Assembly: GCF_000014425.1 (NCBI RefSeq)
Contig: NC_008530.1
Span: 744,001-808,000, forward strand
From: Lactobacillus gasseri ATCC 33323 = JCM 1131
GTDB taxonomy: Bacteria; Bacillota; Bacilli; Lactobacillales; Lactobacillaceae
Reading direction: 5' to 3'
Length of the DNA stretch: 64,000 nucleotides
The position numbers and the translations under genes are program-made. How positions within the stretch are numbered: the stretch's first letter is position 1; each line of letters starts with the position of its first letter. The notes under the pieces are model-generated. The model saw nothing but the letters and a program-made list of their open reading frames with translations. It made no database searches and was not told where the DNA came from. This document shows positions 54,321-62,740 of this stretch, in pieces.

Positions 54321-54692
54321 ATGAAACATAGAATTGGTCGTGTAGAAGGCGAGATCTTACGTGAACTAACTAAAATTTTACGTAAAGATATTCGTGATCC
54401 ACGTTTAAGTGATATTACTATTACAGCTGTAGAATGTACAAATGATTTGTCATATGCAACTATTTATTACAGCTTGTTGACCGAAGATCCAGCAAAGGAA
54501 AAGGAAGTAGCTGAAGGACTTGATAAGGCAAAAGGAATGATGCGTCACTTGCTTGGTCAAACTTTGACTGTTTATAAAGTTCCTGAGTTGATTTTTAAAC
54601 GTGATACTTCTGTTGCTTATGGTTCAAAGATTGATAATTTAATCAACCAAGTAAAGAAGCAAGATCAAGAACGTGAAAATAAGAATAAGTAA
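54321..54692 (+). CDS. rbfA: Ribosome-binding factor A
   Basis: A 123-residue KH-fold 16S maturation factor. KHRIGRVEGEILRELTKIL and DPRLSDITITAVECTNDLSYATIYYS are typical, and FKRDTSVAYGSKIDNLI ends the core. The RBS AAAAGGAG lies seven bases before the ATG. A hairpin that overlaps the gap to truB follows. Confidence 0.97.
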   Translation: MKHRIGRVEGEILRELTKILRKDIRDPRLSDITITAVECTNDLSYATIYYSLLTEDPAKEKEVAEGLDKAKGMMRHLLGQTLTVYKVPELIFKRDTSVAYGSKIDNLINQVKKQDQERENKNK

Positions 54693-54720
54693 AAAGGCGC
54701 CGAAAGGCGTCTTTTATTTT
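54693..54720 (+). terminator. Hairpin between rbfA and truB
   Basis: AAAGGCGCC-GAAA-GGCGTCTTT forms a tetraloop hairpin (one G-T wobble), followed by TATTTT. It may partly terminate before truB-ribF. No clear promoter lies between, so read-through is expected. Confidence 0.7.
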
Positions 54721-54732
54721 GGAGATTAAGAT

Positions 54733-55626
54733 ATGCTAAATGGAATTGTAGTAGTAAATAAGCCACGTGGAGTAACAAGCAGTGATTGTGTTTATAAATT
54801 AAGAAAGATACTTCAAATTAGAAAAATCGGACATGCTGGGACGCTTGATCCTGAAGTTAATGGCGTATTACCAATTGCTATTGGTCAAGCGACGAAATTG
54901 ATTGAATTAATGCATGAAAAACCTAAATCCTATATTGGAAGCGGAATGTTTGGGCGAGCTACTGATAGTTATGATTTAGATGGTAAAACTATTGCTGAAG
55001 AAAAAATAAATACTCCGTTTACAAGTAATGAAATTATTGCTGGCATGGAAAAGTTGACAGGAAAGCTTGAGCAAGTACCGCCAATTTATTCAGCTGTAAG
55101 AGTAAATGGTAAAAGGCTTTATGAATATGCTCGGGAAAATATTCCAGTTGAACGTCCCAAGCGAAAAGTCAATGTTTATAGCTATGAATTAACACAAGAT
55201 CCAGAATATGATCCATTGGAAAAAACAGAAAGCTTTAATTTTGCAATTCGCTGTTCTAAAGGAACCTATGTCAGGTCATTAGTAAATGATTTAGGTGAAG
55301 AATTAGGTGTACCTGCTGTAATGACTAGTCTTACGCGAACTAGTAGTTCAGGCTATGACTTAAATCAAGCTGTAGATTTAGAAACAATTGAAGCAGAAAT
55401 AGATACTCCAGGAAAATGGCTTCAGCCAATTGATAGCTTTTTTGCTGAATTACCTCAACTTCAACTTTCGCCAGATCAATTTAAACGGGTTTCAAACGGT
55501 GCAAGCATTAGTTTAAATACCAGTTATGCTAAGGTCGCTTTGGTTTATAATGGTCATATAAAAGCTATTTATCGGCGACAAGGAAAAATCTATCGCCCTG
55601 AGATGATGCTTTTAAAAAATGAATAG
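54733..55626 (+). CDS. truB: tRNA pseudouridine(55) synthase
   Basis: A 297-residue enzyme making the T-loop pseudouridine 55. The N-terminus [16 protein letters not shown] and the catalytic motif [15 protein letters not shown] (Asp39) are intact. [20 protein letters not shown] and [16 protein letters not shown] follow. RBS TGGAG. Followed by ribF after 12 bases, the typical pairing. Confidence 0.97.
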   Translation: MLNGIVVVNKPRGVTSSDCVYKLRKILQIRKIGHAGTLDPEVNGVLPIAIGQATKLIELMHEKPKSYIGSGMFGRATDSYDLDGKTIAEEKINTPFTSNEIIAGMEKLTGKLEQVPPIYSAVRVNGKRLYEYARENIPVERPKRKVNVYSYELTQDPEYDPLEKTESFNFAIRCSKGTYVRSLVNDLGEELGVPAVMTSLTRTSSSGYDLNQAVDLETIEAEIDTPGKWLQPIDSFFAELPQLQLSPDQFKRVSNGASISLNTSYAKVALVYNGHIKAIYRRQGKIYRPEMMLLKNE

Positions 55627-55638
55627 CGAGAGTAAAAA

Positions 55639-56577
55639 ATGAAAGTAATAACATTAGATTATCCGATCTCTGCACCTATCACAAAGCAAAAGGTAATCTT
55701 AACGTTAGGTTTTTTTGATGGGGTGCATATTGGACATCAGAAACTTATTAAGGATGCAAAATTAATAGCCAAGGAGAAGAAGTTGCCGTTAATGGTAATG
55801 ACTTTTGATAAGCATCCTAAAGAGATATACAAAAATGATCATAAATTTGTCTATTTAGAAACAGCCCGCGAAAAAGAACAAAAGATGGAAAAGCTGGGGG
55901 TAGATTATTTAGTAATTATTAAATTTACTAAAAAATTTAGTCAGCTTAAACCGCAAGATTTTGTTGATCAAGTAATTATGAAACTCAAAGCAGATACAGT
56001 TGTTGTAGGTTTTGATTATACATATGGTCCAAAAGATATTGCTAATGTAGAAAATCTACCTAAGTTTGCACAAGGCAGGTTTCAAATTATGGTGGAGCCT
56101 AAGCAATCAATTGATAAGATTAAAGTTGGTTCCACCTATATTAGAAAGGCCATCCAACATGGAAATGTTGAATTAGCTGCAGCTTTACTTGGCCAGCCAT
56201 ATGAAACCTCAGGTATCATTGTTCATGGTTTTAGAAGAGGACATAAAATTGGATTTCCAACGGCCAATCTCGAAATTTCTGGTGCTAAAGTTTTACCTGC
56301 TGAAGGGGTTTATGCCACTAGAGCTAAAATAAATGGAAAATGGCATGATGCAATGACTAGTGTTGGCTATAATGAAACTTTTAAAACAAATCACGGCTTA
56401 ACAATTGAAACCAATATTTTCAATTTTGATGAAGAAGCCTATGGTAAGCCATTGACTTTATCTTGGTACAAGTTTATTCGTTCAAATAAAAAATTTTCTG
56501 GAATAGAAGAATTATCACGTCAACTGGATCAAGATAAGCGAAATATTAAGCAGTATTTTTATGATTTAGAAAAATAA
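55639..56577 (+). CDS. ribF: Bifunctional riboflavin kinase/FAD synthetase
   Basis: A 312-residue bifunctional enzyme making FMN and then FAD from riboflavin. The N-terminal FAD synthetase half has LGFFDGVHIGHQKLI near residues 23-37 and VVGFDYTYGP. The C-terminal riboflavin kinase half begins around HGFRRGHKIGFPTANLEI (about 195-212). RBS AGCGAGAG. It ends the nusA-to-ribF gene run. The ABC-F leader begins right after it. Confidence 0.96.
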   Translation: MKVITLDYPISAPITKQKVILTLGFFDGVHIGHQKLIKDAKLIAKEKKLPLMVMTFDKHPKEIYKNDHKFVYLETAREKEQKMEKLGVDYLVIIKFTKKFSQLKPQDFVDQVIMKLKADTVVVGFDYTYGPKDIANVENLPKFAQGRFQIMVEPKQSIDKIKVGSTYIRKAIQHGNVELAAALLGQPYETSGIIVHGFRRGHKIGFPTANLEISGAKVLPAEGVYATRAKINGKWHDAMTSVGYNETFKTNHGLTIETNIFNFDEEAYGKPLTLSWYKFIRSNKKFSGIEELSRQLDQDKRNIKQYFYDLEK

Positions 56578-56598
56578 TTATTTAAATTATAATTGATG

Positions 56599-56607
56599 TG
56601 ATATAAT
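56599..56607 (+). promoter_or_regulatory. Promoter of the ABC-F leader transcript (extended -10)
   Basis: TG-A precedes a perfect TATAAT (56602-56607). The -35 is A/T-rich and weak. The transcript would begin near 56614. Confidence 0.65.
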
Positions 56608-56650
56608 ATCTTTATCAATTGAAATCTAATATTGAAAGAAGGTTACGCCA

Positions 56651-56662
56651 TTGCGTTTTTAA
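56651..56662 (+). CDS. Putative three-codon leader ORF (M-R-F)
   Basis: TTG-CGT-TTT-TAA follows AAAGAAGG at eight bases. It overlaps segment 1 of the attenuator, so a ribosome stalled here would mask it. An overlapping frame from ATT at 56650 gives 13 codons, but ATT is a rare start. A very short leader ORF is known for at least one Listeria ABC-F gene. This one is inferred. Confidence 0.45.
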   Translation: MRF

Positions 56663-56780
56663 TCTTGCAAAATAGCATAGTTGAATTTTAATAAATATTT
56701 TCTCTTTTATAAGGGACGACTGTGCGCTTTTGACAAGATTAAACGTAGATGGGATATCTTCTTTTTTGCTTAATGAGGAG

Positions 56781-56814
56781 AAAGTCTACACTTGTCAAGA
56801 GTGTAGGCTTTTTT
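56781..56814 (+). terminator. Leader terminator before the ABC-F gene
   Basis: AAAGTCTACACT pairs with AGTGTAGGCTTT (12 bp, one wobble), followed by TTT. It ends only 14 bases before the ABC-F start. Confidence 0.85.
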
Positions 56815-56828
56815 CGTGAGGTGATTAT

Positions 56829-58334
56829 ATGAGCAATATTAAGATTTCAAACCTTTCTTTTAAGTATTCAGATAGTATTGAAAATATTTTTAATAATCTA
56901 AACTTAGATTTGGATAGTAGTTGGAAATTAGGGCTTGTCGGCAGAAATGGTAGAGGAAAAACAACTTTTTTGAATCTGTTACAAGGAAAACTGCAAGGAA
57001 CAGGAGCAATTCAATCTAAACTTGAATTTAATTACTTTCCTCTTAATGTGAAAAATAAAGAACAATTGACTCTCTATGCTTTAGAAGAACACGTTCAATT
57101 TGACCAATGGGAACTTGAACGTGAATTGAATTTAATGCAAGTAGACACTAATCTTATTTGGCAACCTTTTAATACTCTAAGTGGAGGAGAACAGACCAAG
57201 GTGTTGTTAGCTCTATCTTTTATTAATAAGGATGCTTTTCCTCTTATTGATGAGCCAACTAATCATTTAGACGAAAAGTCGCGAATACAAGTGGTTAGAT
57301 ATTTGCAAAAGCATTCACAAGGCTATATTGTTGTAAGTCATGATCGAGATTTTCTAAATCAGATAACTAATCATATTCTTGCAATTGAACATACAGAGAT
57401 TCATTTATATCAGGGAAATTATGCTAGTTATGAAGATACTAAAGAAAAGCGTGATAAATTTAATCAGGAGAAAAATGAAAAACTTCGTGGTCAAATCAAA
57501 GCTTTAAATGAAAGTAGACAGCGCATTAAAGGATATTCACTTCAATCAGAGAATAATAAAAAAGCTAGTGCCCATAAAAATGAGATTCATGCAGATATTA
57601 ATAAAGGTTTTTTTGGTCATAAAGCGGCTAAAATAATGAAAAGATCTAAGAACATTGAAAGAAGAATGGATAAAGATATTCAGGATAGAAAGGGCTTAAT
57701 GACAAATGTTGAATCTGTACCAGAATTAGAGATGAATTTTCAACCAAATTATCATTCGACTTTATTAGAGACTCGACATTTAGATCTAAAAGTTAAAGAT
57801 AAAAAGTTATTTAAAGACTTAAATTTAATCATTAGAAATCGAGGGATTGTTTCCCTTGAAGGTAAAAATGGAGCCGGAAAGTCTACTTTTTTGAAAAGCA
57901 TTTTAAATAAGAGTACAGATGTAACTTATCAAGGAATTTTAAATTTAACTAATGGCTTAAGGGTTTCCTATTTACCACAAGACTTCGTAGAGTATTCAGG
58001 TACTTTGGCAGAATTTTCTCAAAAGGAACATTTGTCTTATGAGAAAATACTTAATGTACTTAGGAAAATGGGCTTTCCTAGATCAAGTTTTGAGACGAGA
58101 ATTGAAGAAATGAGCATTGGTCAGCAAAAAAGAGTATCCATTGCTAAGTCATTAGTTGAAGAGGCAGACTTTTATCTATGGGATGAACCAGCAAATTACC
58201 TGGATGTGTTTAACCAAGATCAATTAATTGATGTTTTAAGAAAGACAAAGCCAGCAATGTTGTTAGTTGAACATGATGAGTATTTTATTAGTCAAGTAGC
58301 AAGTAAACGGATAGAATTAAAGATAGTTGATTAG
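56829..58334 (+). CDS. ABC-F family ribosomal protection/translation protein
   Basis: A 501-residue cytosolic protein with two ABC domains and no membrane segments. Domain 1 has Walker A GRNGRGKTT (38-46), signature LSGGEQTK near 118, and Walker B LIDEPTNHLD near 139. A charged linker (about 190-290) would carry the tip that enters the ribosome. Domain 2 has GKNGAGKST near 345, a modified signature MSIGQQKR, and WDEPANYLD. Length and the leader attenuator fit antibiotic-resistance ABC-F proteins (Lsa/Vga/Msr type) protecting the ribosome from lincosamides, streptogramins, pleuromutilins or macrolides. The exact drug is not predictable. RBS GTGAGGTGA. Confidence 0.85.
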   Translation: MSNIKISNLSFKYSDSIENIFNNLNLDLDSSWKLGLVGRNGRGKTTFLNLLQGKLQGTGAIQSKLEFNYFPLNVKNKEQLTLYALEEHVQFDQWELERELNLMQVDTNLIWQPFNTLSGGEQTKVLLALSFINKDAFPLIDEPTNHLDEKSRIQVVRYLQKHSQGYIVVSHDRDFLNQITNHILAIEHTEIHLYQGNYASYEDTKEKRDKFNQEKNEKLRGQIKALNESRQRIKGYSLQSENNKKASAHKNEIHADINKGFFGHKAAKIMKRSKNIERRMDKDIQDRKGLMTNVESVPELEMNFQPNYHSTLLETRHLDLKVKDKKLFKDLNLIIRNRGIVSLEGKNGAGKSTFLKSILNKSTDVTYQGILNLTNGLRVSYLPQDFVEYSGTLAEFSQKEHLSYEKILNVLRKMGFPRSSFETRIEEMSIGQQKRVSIAKSLVEEADFYLWDEPANYLDVFNQDQLIDVLRKTKPAMLLVEHDEYFISQVASKRIELKIVD

Positions 58335-58357
58335 TAAACGATATAGAGAGAATAAAA

Positions 58358-58984
58358 ATGGCATTTGATTATAAAAAAGAATATAAAAATTTGTATCATC
58401 CTAAAAAGCAGCCTGAAATTATTAGGGTCCCTAAAATGAATTATATTGCAGTTTCAGGAAGTGGAGACCCTAATCAGGAAGATGGGACTTATCAAAAGGC
58501 TTTAGGATTACTTTATGGACTTGCTTATACTATCAAGATGAGTAAAAAAGGTGAGCATAAAATTCCAGGATACTTCGATTATGTAGTGCCACCACTTGAA
58601 GGATTATGGTGGTCAAAAGATCAGCAGAAGATTGATTATGCTCATAAAGAAAATTTTGCCTGGATATCAATGATTCGATTGCCGGATTTTGTTACAAAGA
58701 AAGAATTTGATTGGGCAATTAAGACAGCTACTGAGAAGAAAAAACAAGATTTCTCTCAAGCCAAATTTTTTACTTATGATGAGGGACTTTGTGTTCAGAT
58801 AATGCACACCGGTAGTTATGATAATGAGCCTGCCACAATTGAAGAGATGCATCAATTTGTAAAAAAAGAAAATTATCAGATAGATATTCAAAATCCACGT
58901 TATCATCATGAAATATATTTAAGCGATCCAAGAAGAACTAAGACTGAAAGGCTTAAAACTGTAATTAGATTACCAATTAAATAA
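58358..58984 (+). CDS. GyrI-like domain protein
   Basis: A 208-residue protein with a GyrI-like small-molecule-binding fold. Visible are KMNYIAVSGSGDPNQEDGTYQ near residues 26-46, YVVPPLEGLWW, and VQIMHTGSYDNEPATIEEMHQF near 149-170, ending NPRYHHEIYLSDPRRT. The pattern fits the stand-alone GyrI-like group, some members of which bind or hydrolyse toxic small molecules. It starts 23 bases after the ABC-F stop with no promoter between. It therefore probably shares the antibiotic-type attenuator, and a role against the same kind of compound is an inference. Confidence 0.8.
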   Translation: MAFDYKKEYKNLYHPKKQPEIIRVPKMNYIAVSGSGDPNQEDGTYQKALGLLYGLAYTIKMSKKGEHKIPGYFDYVVPPLEGLWWSKDQQKIDYAHKENFAWISMIRLPDFVTKKEFDWAIKTATEKKKQDFSQAKFFTYDEGLCVQIMHTGSYDNEPATIEEMHQFVKKENYQIDIQNPRYHHEIYLSDPRRTKTERLKTVIRLPIK

Positions 58985-58986
58985 TT

Positions 58987-59015
58987 AAGGCAAGCACTTG
59001 TTGCTTGCTTTTTTT
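58987..59015 (+). terminator. Terminator of the ABC-F/GyrI-like operon
   Basis: GCAAGCA pairs with TGCTTGC around CTTGT, followed by a T run. Confidence 0.9.
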
Positions 59016-59032
59016 ATAAAAAATAAATTTAA

Positions 59033-59059
59033 TTAGCACTCTACTTGAACAATTGCTAA
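59033..59059 (+). promoter_or_regulatory. CIRCE operator 1 (HrcA site)
   Basis: TTAGCACTC, nine bases, AATTGCTAA. The left half matches the CIRCE consensus TTAGCACTC-N9-GAGTGCTAA perfectly and the right half at seven of nine. The -35 of the hrcA promoter lies in its spacer. Confidence 0.8.
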
Positions 59060-59072
59060 GTTATGGTATCAT
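59045..59072 (+). promoter_or_regulatory. Promoter of hrcA-grpE-dnaK
   Basis: TTGAAC and TATCAT are separated by 16 bases, with TGG before the -10 (extended). It is bracketed by two CIRCE elements. Confidence 0.7.
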
Positions 59073-59080
59073 ATTAATTG

Positions 59081-59107
59081 TTAGCACAAGAGAAAGAAGA
59101 GTGCTAA
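59081..59107 (+). promoter_or_regulatory. CIRCE operator 2 (HrcA site)
   Basis: TTAGCACAA, nine bases, GAGTGCTAA. The right half is perfect and the left half matches seven of nine. It sits just downstream of the predicted transcript start and 48 bases from operator 1, and ends 16 bases before hrcA. Confidence 0.85.
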
Positions 59108-59123
59108 TGATGGGGGCGAGAAA

Positions 59124-60182
59124 ATGTTGACTGAACGGCAAGAACTTATTTTAAAGACTATTATCATGGACTTTACTCAGTCTCATGAGCCGGTAGGTTC
59201 TAAGACCGTGATGAATCAACTGCCTGTCAAGGTCTCAAGTGCTACAGTTCGAAATGAAATGGCGGCACTAGAAGAAAAGGGACTGCTTGAAAAGACTCAC
59301 TCTTCAAGTGGGAGAATTCCTTCGACTGCTGGTTATCGATATTACTTAGATCATTTGATTAATCCAGTAAAGATACCAGCATCCGTCTATAACCGAATTA
59401 TTTATCAATTAGACCAACCCTTTCAACAAGTTAATGAAATCGTACAAGAAGCTGCAAAAATTCTGTCTGATTTAACTAATTACACTGCTTTTGCCGCAGG
59501 TCCCGAAACTCGTTCGGTTAAAGTAACTGGTTTTAGGATCGTTCCTCTTTCAAGCCATCAAGTGATGGCAATATTAGTTACGGATGACGGTAATGTAAAG
59601 AATCAAATCTATACTTTACCGCATCATACAAATGGGGAAGAGATTGAAAAAGCAGTTCGACTAATTAATGATCAATTAGTTGGAAAGCCACTTAGTTCAG
59701 TTAATGAAGTGTTACTTAAGAGAATTGCAGATCATCTGGTTGCTGGAGGCTCAGCACCTGAAATTTTGGATTTGCTTCAAGATGTTATTAAGGATGCTGC
59801 TAGTGAGCAAATGTATGTAGATGGTCAGATTAATCTTTTGAGTAATTATGAGAGCGATGATTTAGCTAAAGTTAAATCTCTCTACAAATTAATTGATCAA
59901 AATGATGCTATTTCAAGCTTGATTGGTTTTAATCCTAAAGATGAAATTAAAAATGATTCAAAGTCGAAAGTTCAAGTTAAGTTAGGCTCTGAATTGCAAT
60001 CAGATTTACTTGAAGATTATAGTTTGTTGACTGCACAATATAGCGTTGGTAAGTACGGTAAAGGAACAATAGCACTACTTGGACCAACTAACATGCCATA
60101 CTCGCAGATGATCGGATTACTCGAGTATTTTAGGAACGAACTAGCAAAGAAATTGTTAGATTATTATGGTAGATTTAAGTAA
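59124..60182 (+). CDS. hrcA: Heat-inducible transcription repressor HrcA
   Basis: A 352-residue repressor of class I heat-shock genes that binds CIRCE. The winged-helix N-terminus includes [33 protein letters not shown] (about residues 22-54), then [19 protein letters not shown]. The GAF-like core and C-terminal [18 protein letters not shown] are normal. The two CIRCE sites upstream show autoregulation. The RBS is weak and G-rich (GGGGGCGAG), which may keep HrcA levels low. First gene of hrcA-grpE-dnaK(-dnaJ). Confidence 0.97.
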   Translation: MLTERQELILKTIIMDFTQSHEPVGSKTVMNQLPVKVSSATVRNEMAALEEKGLLEKTHSSSGRIPSTAGYRYYLDHLINPVKIPASVYNRIIYQLDQPFQQVNEIVQEAAKILSDLTNYTAFAAGPETRSVKVTGFRIVPLSSHQVMAILVTDDGNVKNQIYTLPHHTNGEEIEKAVRLINDQLVGKPLSSVNEVLLKRIADHLVAGGSAPEILDLLQDVIKDAASEQMYVDGQINLLSNYESDDLAKVKSLYKLIDQNDAISSLIGFNPKDEIKNDSKSKVQVKLGSELQSDLLEDYSLLTAQYSVGKYGKGTIALLGPTNMPYSQMIGLLEYFRNELAKKLLDYYGRFK

Positions 60183-60193
60183 GGAGGTTAGCT

Positions 60194-60772
60194 GTGAGTA
60201 AAGAAGAGTTTCCGCATGAAAAAGATTTAAAAGACGAGGTGACCCCGGATAAGGCACCAAAGAAAGATCCCAAAGCAGCTTCGAAAGAGGAAGTTAAGGA
60301 AGATCCAGCAAAAGATTATGAAAAAGAAATCGCTGAATTAAGTGCTAAGAACAAGGATCTTGAAGATAAATACCTACGTAGTGAGGCTGAGATCCAGAAT
60401 ATGCAGGCACGTTATGCAAAAGAGCGTGCACAATTGATTAAATATGAATCTCAAAGCCTTGCTAAAGAAGTTTTGCCAGCAATGGATAACTTAGAACGCG
60501 CGTTAGCTGTTAAGGCAGATGATGAGGCAGCTAAGCAACTCCAAAAAGGTGTTCAGATGACGCTCGATTCATTAGTTAAATCAATGAAAGATCAGGGAAT
60601 CACTGAAATTAAAGCCGAGGGTGAAACTTTTGATCCTGCACTCCATCAAGCTGTTCAAACTGTTGCAGCAGAAAACGATGATCAGAAGGATCACGTAGTT
60701 AAAGTTTTACAAAAAGGATATCAATATAAAGATAGAACATTAAGACCAGCAATGGTTGTAGTGGCTCAATAA
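60194..60772 (+). CDS. grpE: Nucleotide exchange factor GrpE
   Basis: A 192-residue DnaK exchange factor. A charged, disordered N-terminus (about 1-40) and a coiled coil (about 40-85) are followed by the head domain: [17 protein letters not shown] near residue 94, then [15 protein letters not shown] and [22 protein letters not shown] at the end. GTG start behind a perfect AAGGAGG. Followed by dnaK after 17 bases. Confidence 0.97.
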   Translation: MSKEEFPHEKDLKDEVTPDKAPKKDPKAASKEEVKEDPAKDYEKEIAELSAKNKDLEDKYLRSEAEIQNMQARYAKERAQLIKYESQSLAKEVLPAMDNLERALAVKADDEAAKQLQKGVQMTLDSLVKSMKDQGITEIKAEGETFDPALHQAVQTVAAENDDQKDHVVKVLQKGYQYKDRTLRPAMVVVAQ

Positions 60773-60789
60773 GAAAGGAAGTTACATAT

Positions 60790-62661
60790 ATGTCAAAAGT
60801 TATTGGTATTGACTTAGGTACGACTAACTCAGCTGTTGCCGTACTTGAGGGTAAAGAACCTAAGATTATTACTAACCCAGAAGGTAATCGTACAACTCCT
60901 TCTGTAGTTGCCTTTAAGAACGGTGAAATTCAAGTTGGTGAAGTTGCTAAACGTCAAGCTATCACTAACCCTAACACCATTGTTTCAATTAAGAGTCATA
61001 TGGGTGAAGAAGGTTACAAAGTTAAGGTTGGCGACAAGGAGTATACTCCACAAGAAATTTCAGCCTTTATTTTGCAATACATTAAAAAGTTTTCTGAAGA
61101 TTACTTAGGCGAAAAGGTAACTGATGCAGTTATTACAGTTCCCGCTTATTTCAATGACGCACAACGTCAAGCTACTAAAGATGCCGGTAAGATTGCTGGT
61201 TTAAATGTTCAAAGAATTATCAACGAACCAACTGCTTCAGCTTTAGCATATGGTCTTGATAAGGATGAAAATGATGAAAAAGTTTTAGTATACGACCTTG
61301 GTGGTGGTACTTTTGATGTTTCCATCTTGCAATTAGGCGATGGTGTCTTCCAAGTATTATCAACTAATGGTGATACTCACCTTGGTGGTGATGACTTTGA
61401 TAAGAGAATTATGGATTGGTTAATCCAAAACTTTAAGGAAGAAAATGGCGTTGACTTATCTAATGATAAGATGGCATTACAACGTTTAAAGGATGCCGCT
61501 GAAAAGGCTAAGAAAGACTTATCTGGCGTTTCATCAACTAACATTTCACTTCCATTCATTTCTGCTGGAGAAGCTGGCCCTCTTCACCTTGAAGCTGATT
61601 TAACTCGTGCTAAATTTGATGAGTTAACTGATGACTTAGTTCAAAAGACTAAGATTGCTTTTGACAATGCATTGAGTGATGCTGGATTAAGCGTAAGTGA
61701 CATCGACAAAGTTATTTTGAATGGTGGTTCAACTCGTATTCCTGCAGTTCAAAAAGCTGTTAAGGAATGGGCTGGAAAAGAACCTGACCACTCAATTAAC
61801 CCTGATGAAGCTGTTGCTTTAGGTGCAGCCATTCAAGGTGGTGTTATTTCTGGTGATGTTAAGGATATCGTTTTACTTGATGTTACTCCATTATCACTTG
61901 GTATTGAAACTATGGGTGGAGTCTTCACTAAGTTAATTGATAGAAATACTACTATCCCAACTTCAAAGAGCCAAATCTTCTCAACTGCAGCAGATAACCA
62001 ACCAGCTGTTGATGTTCACGTTCTTCAAGGTGAACGTCCAATGGCAGCAGATGATAAGACTTTAGGACGTTTTGAATTAACTGATATTCCACCAGCACCA
62101 CGTGGTGTTCCACAAATTCAAGTTACTTTTGATATCGACAAGAACGGTATTGTAAATGTATCTGCTAAGGATATGGGTACTGGTAAGGAACAAAAGATTA
62201 CCATTAAGAGTTCTTCTGGTTTATCAGATGAAGAAATCAAGAAGATGCAAAAGGATGCTGAAGAGCATGCCGAAGAAGACAAGAAGCGTAAGGAAGAAGT
62301 TGATTTACGTAATGAAGTAGATCAATTAATCTTCACCACTGAGAAGACTTTGAAGGAAACTAAGGGTAAAGTTCCTGAAACTGAAACCAAGAATGTTCAA
62401 GATGCTTTGGATGCTTTAAAGAAAGCTCAAAAAGATAATAACTTGGATGAAATGAAGGAAAAGAAAGAAGCTTTATCAAAGGCTGCCCAAGATTTAGCTG
62501 TTAAACTTTACCAACAAAATGGTGGTGCTCAAGGTGCTGCTGGTCAAGCAGGTCCTCAAGGAGCACAAGGTGGTCAACCAAACAATGATAACGGCTCAAG
62601 CAACGGTCAAGGTGGTTCAACTGTTGATGGAGATTTTCACAAGGTAGACCCTGATAAGTAA
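60790..62661 (+). CDS. dnaK: Chaperone protein DnaK (Hsp70)
   Basis: A 623-residue Hsp70. The ATPase domain has [49 protein letters not shown] and [14 protein letters not shown]. The linker [22 protein letters not shown] segment (here [13 protein letters not shown], near 357-369) leads to the substrate-binding domain and the lid. A Gly/Gln/Asn-rich tail (about 575-610) ends FHKVDPDK. Like Gram-positive Hsp70s it lacks an insertion near residue 80. The RBS is GAAAGGAAG. It folds nascent and stressed proteins with DnaJ and GrpE. Confidence 0.99.
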   Translation: MSKVIGIDLGTTNSAVAVLEGKEPKIITNPEGNRTTPSVVAFKNGEIQVGEVAKRQAITNPNTIVSIKSHMGEEGYKVKVGDKEYTPQEISAFILQYIKKFSEDYLGEKVTDAVITVPAYFNDAQRQATKDAGKIAGLNVQRIINEPTASALAYGLDKDENDEKVLVYDLGGGTFDVSILQLGDGVFQVLSTNGDTHLGGDDFDKRIMDWLIQNFKEENGVDLSNDKMALQRLKDAAEKAKKDLSGVSSTNISLPFISAGEAGPLHLEADLTRAKFDELTDDLVQKTKIAFDNALSDAGLSVSDIDKVILNGGSTRIPAVQKAVKEWAGKEPDHSINPDEAVALGAAIQGGVISGDVKDIVLLDVTPLSLGIETMGGVFTKLIDRNTTIPTSKSQIFSTAADNQPAVDVHVLQGERPMAADDKTLGRFELTDIPPAPRGVPQIQVTFDIDKNGIVNVSAKDMGTGKEQKITIKSSSGLSDEEIKKMQKDAEEHAEEDKKRKEEVDLRNEVDQLIFTTEKTLKETKGKVPETETKNVQDALDALKKAQKDNNLDEMKEKKEALSKAAQDLAVKLYQQNGGAQGAAGQAGPQGAQGGQPNNDNGSSNGQGGSTVDGDFHKVDPDK

Positions 62662-62684
62662 AAAGATTTATAATTGAATCAAAC

Positions 62685-62720
62685 AAGAAAAGAACTGCGT
62701 GATTGTAGTTCTTTTCTTTT
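62685..62720 (+). terminator. Hairpin between dnaK and dnaJ
   Basis: AAGAAAAGAACT pairs with AGTTCTTTTCTT (12 bp), followed by TT. It lies 20 bases before the dnaJ start and would reduce dnaJ transcription relative to dnaK. Confidence 0.8.
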
Positions 62721-62740
62721 ATGAATGAAGGAGTTTTCAG

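Larger units (their letters stand above)
56614..56828 (+). promoter_or_regulatory. Attenuator leader of the ABC-F gene
   Basis: A leader of about 215 bases. Segment 1 (56654-56667, CGTTTTTAATCTTG) pairs with segment 2 (56734-56745, CAAGATTAAACG) with a two-base bulge. Segment 2 also covers CTTTTGACAAG (56727-56737), which pairs with segment 3 (56791-56801, CTTGTCAAGAG; 11 bp, one wobble). Segment 3 includes the end of the left arm, the loop and the start of the right arm of the terminator at 56781-56814. Pairing 1:2 would let the terminator form, and pairing 2:3 would block it. A three-codon ORF overlaps segment 1. No other gene is seen in the stretch. Confidence 0.7.

Noticed and set aside
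56650-56691. 13-codon leader peptide from ATT in the ABC-F leader
   Set aside because: ATT is a very rare start, and the TTG three-codon frame in the same place is more plausible. It is kept only as an alternative.
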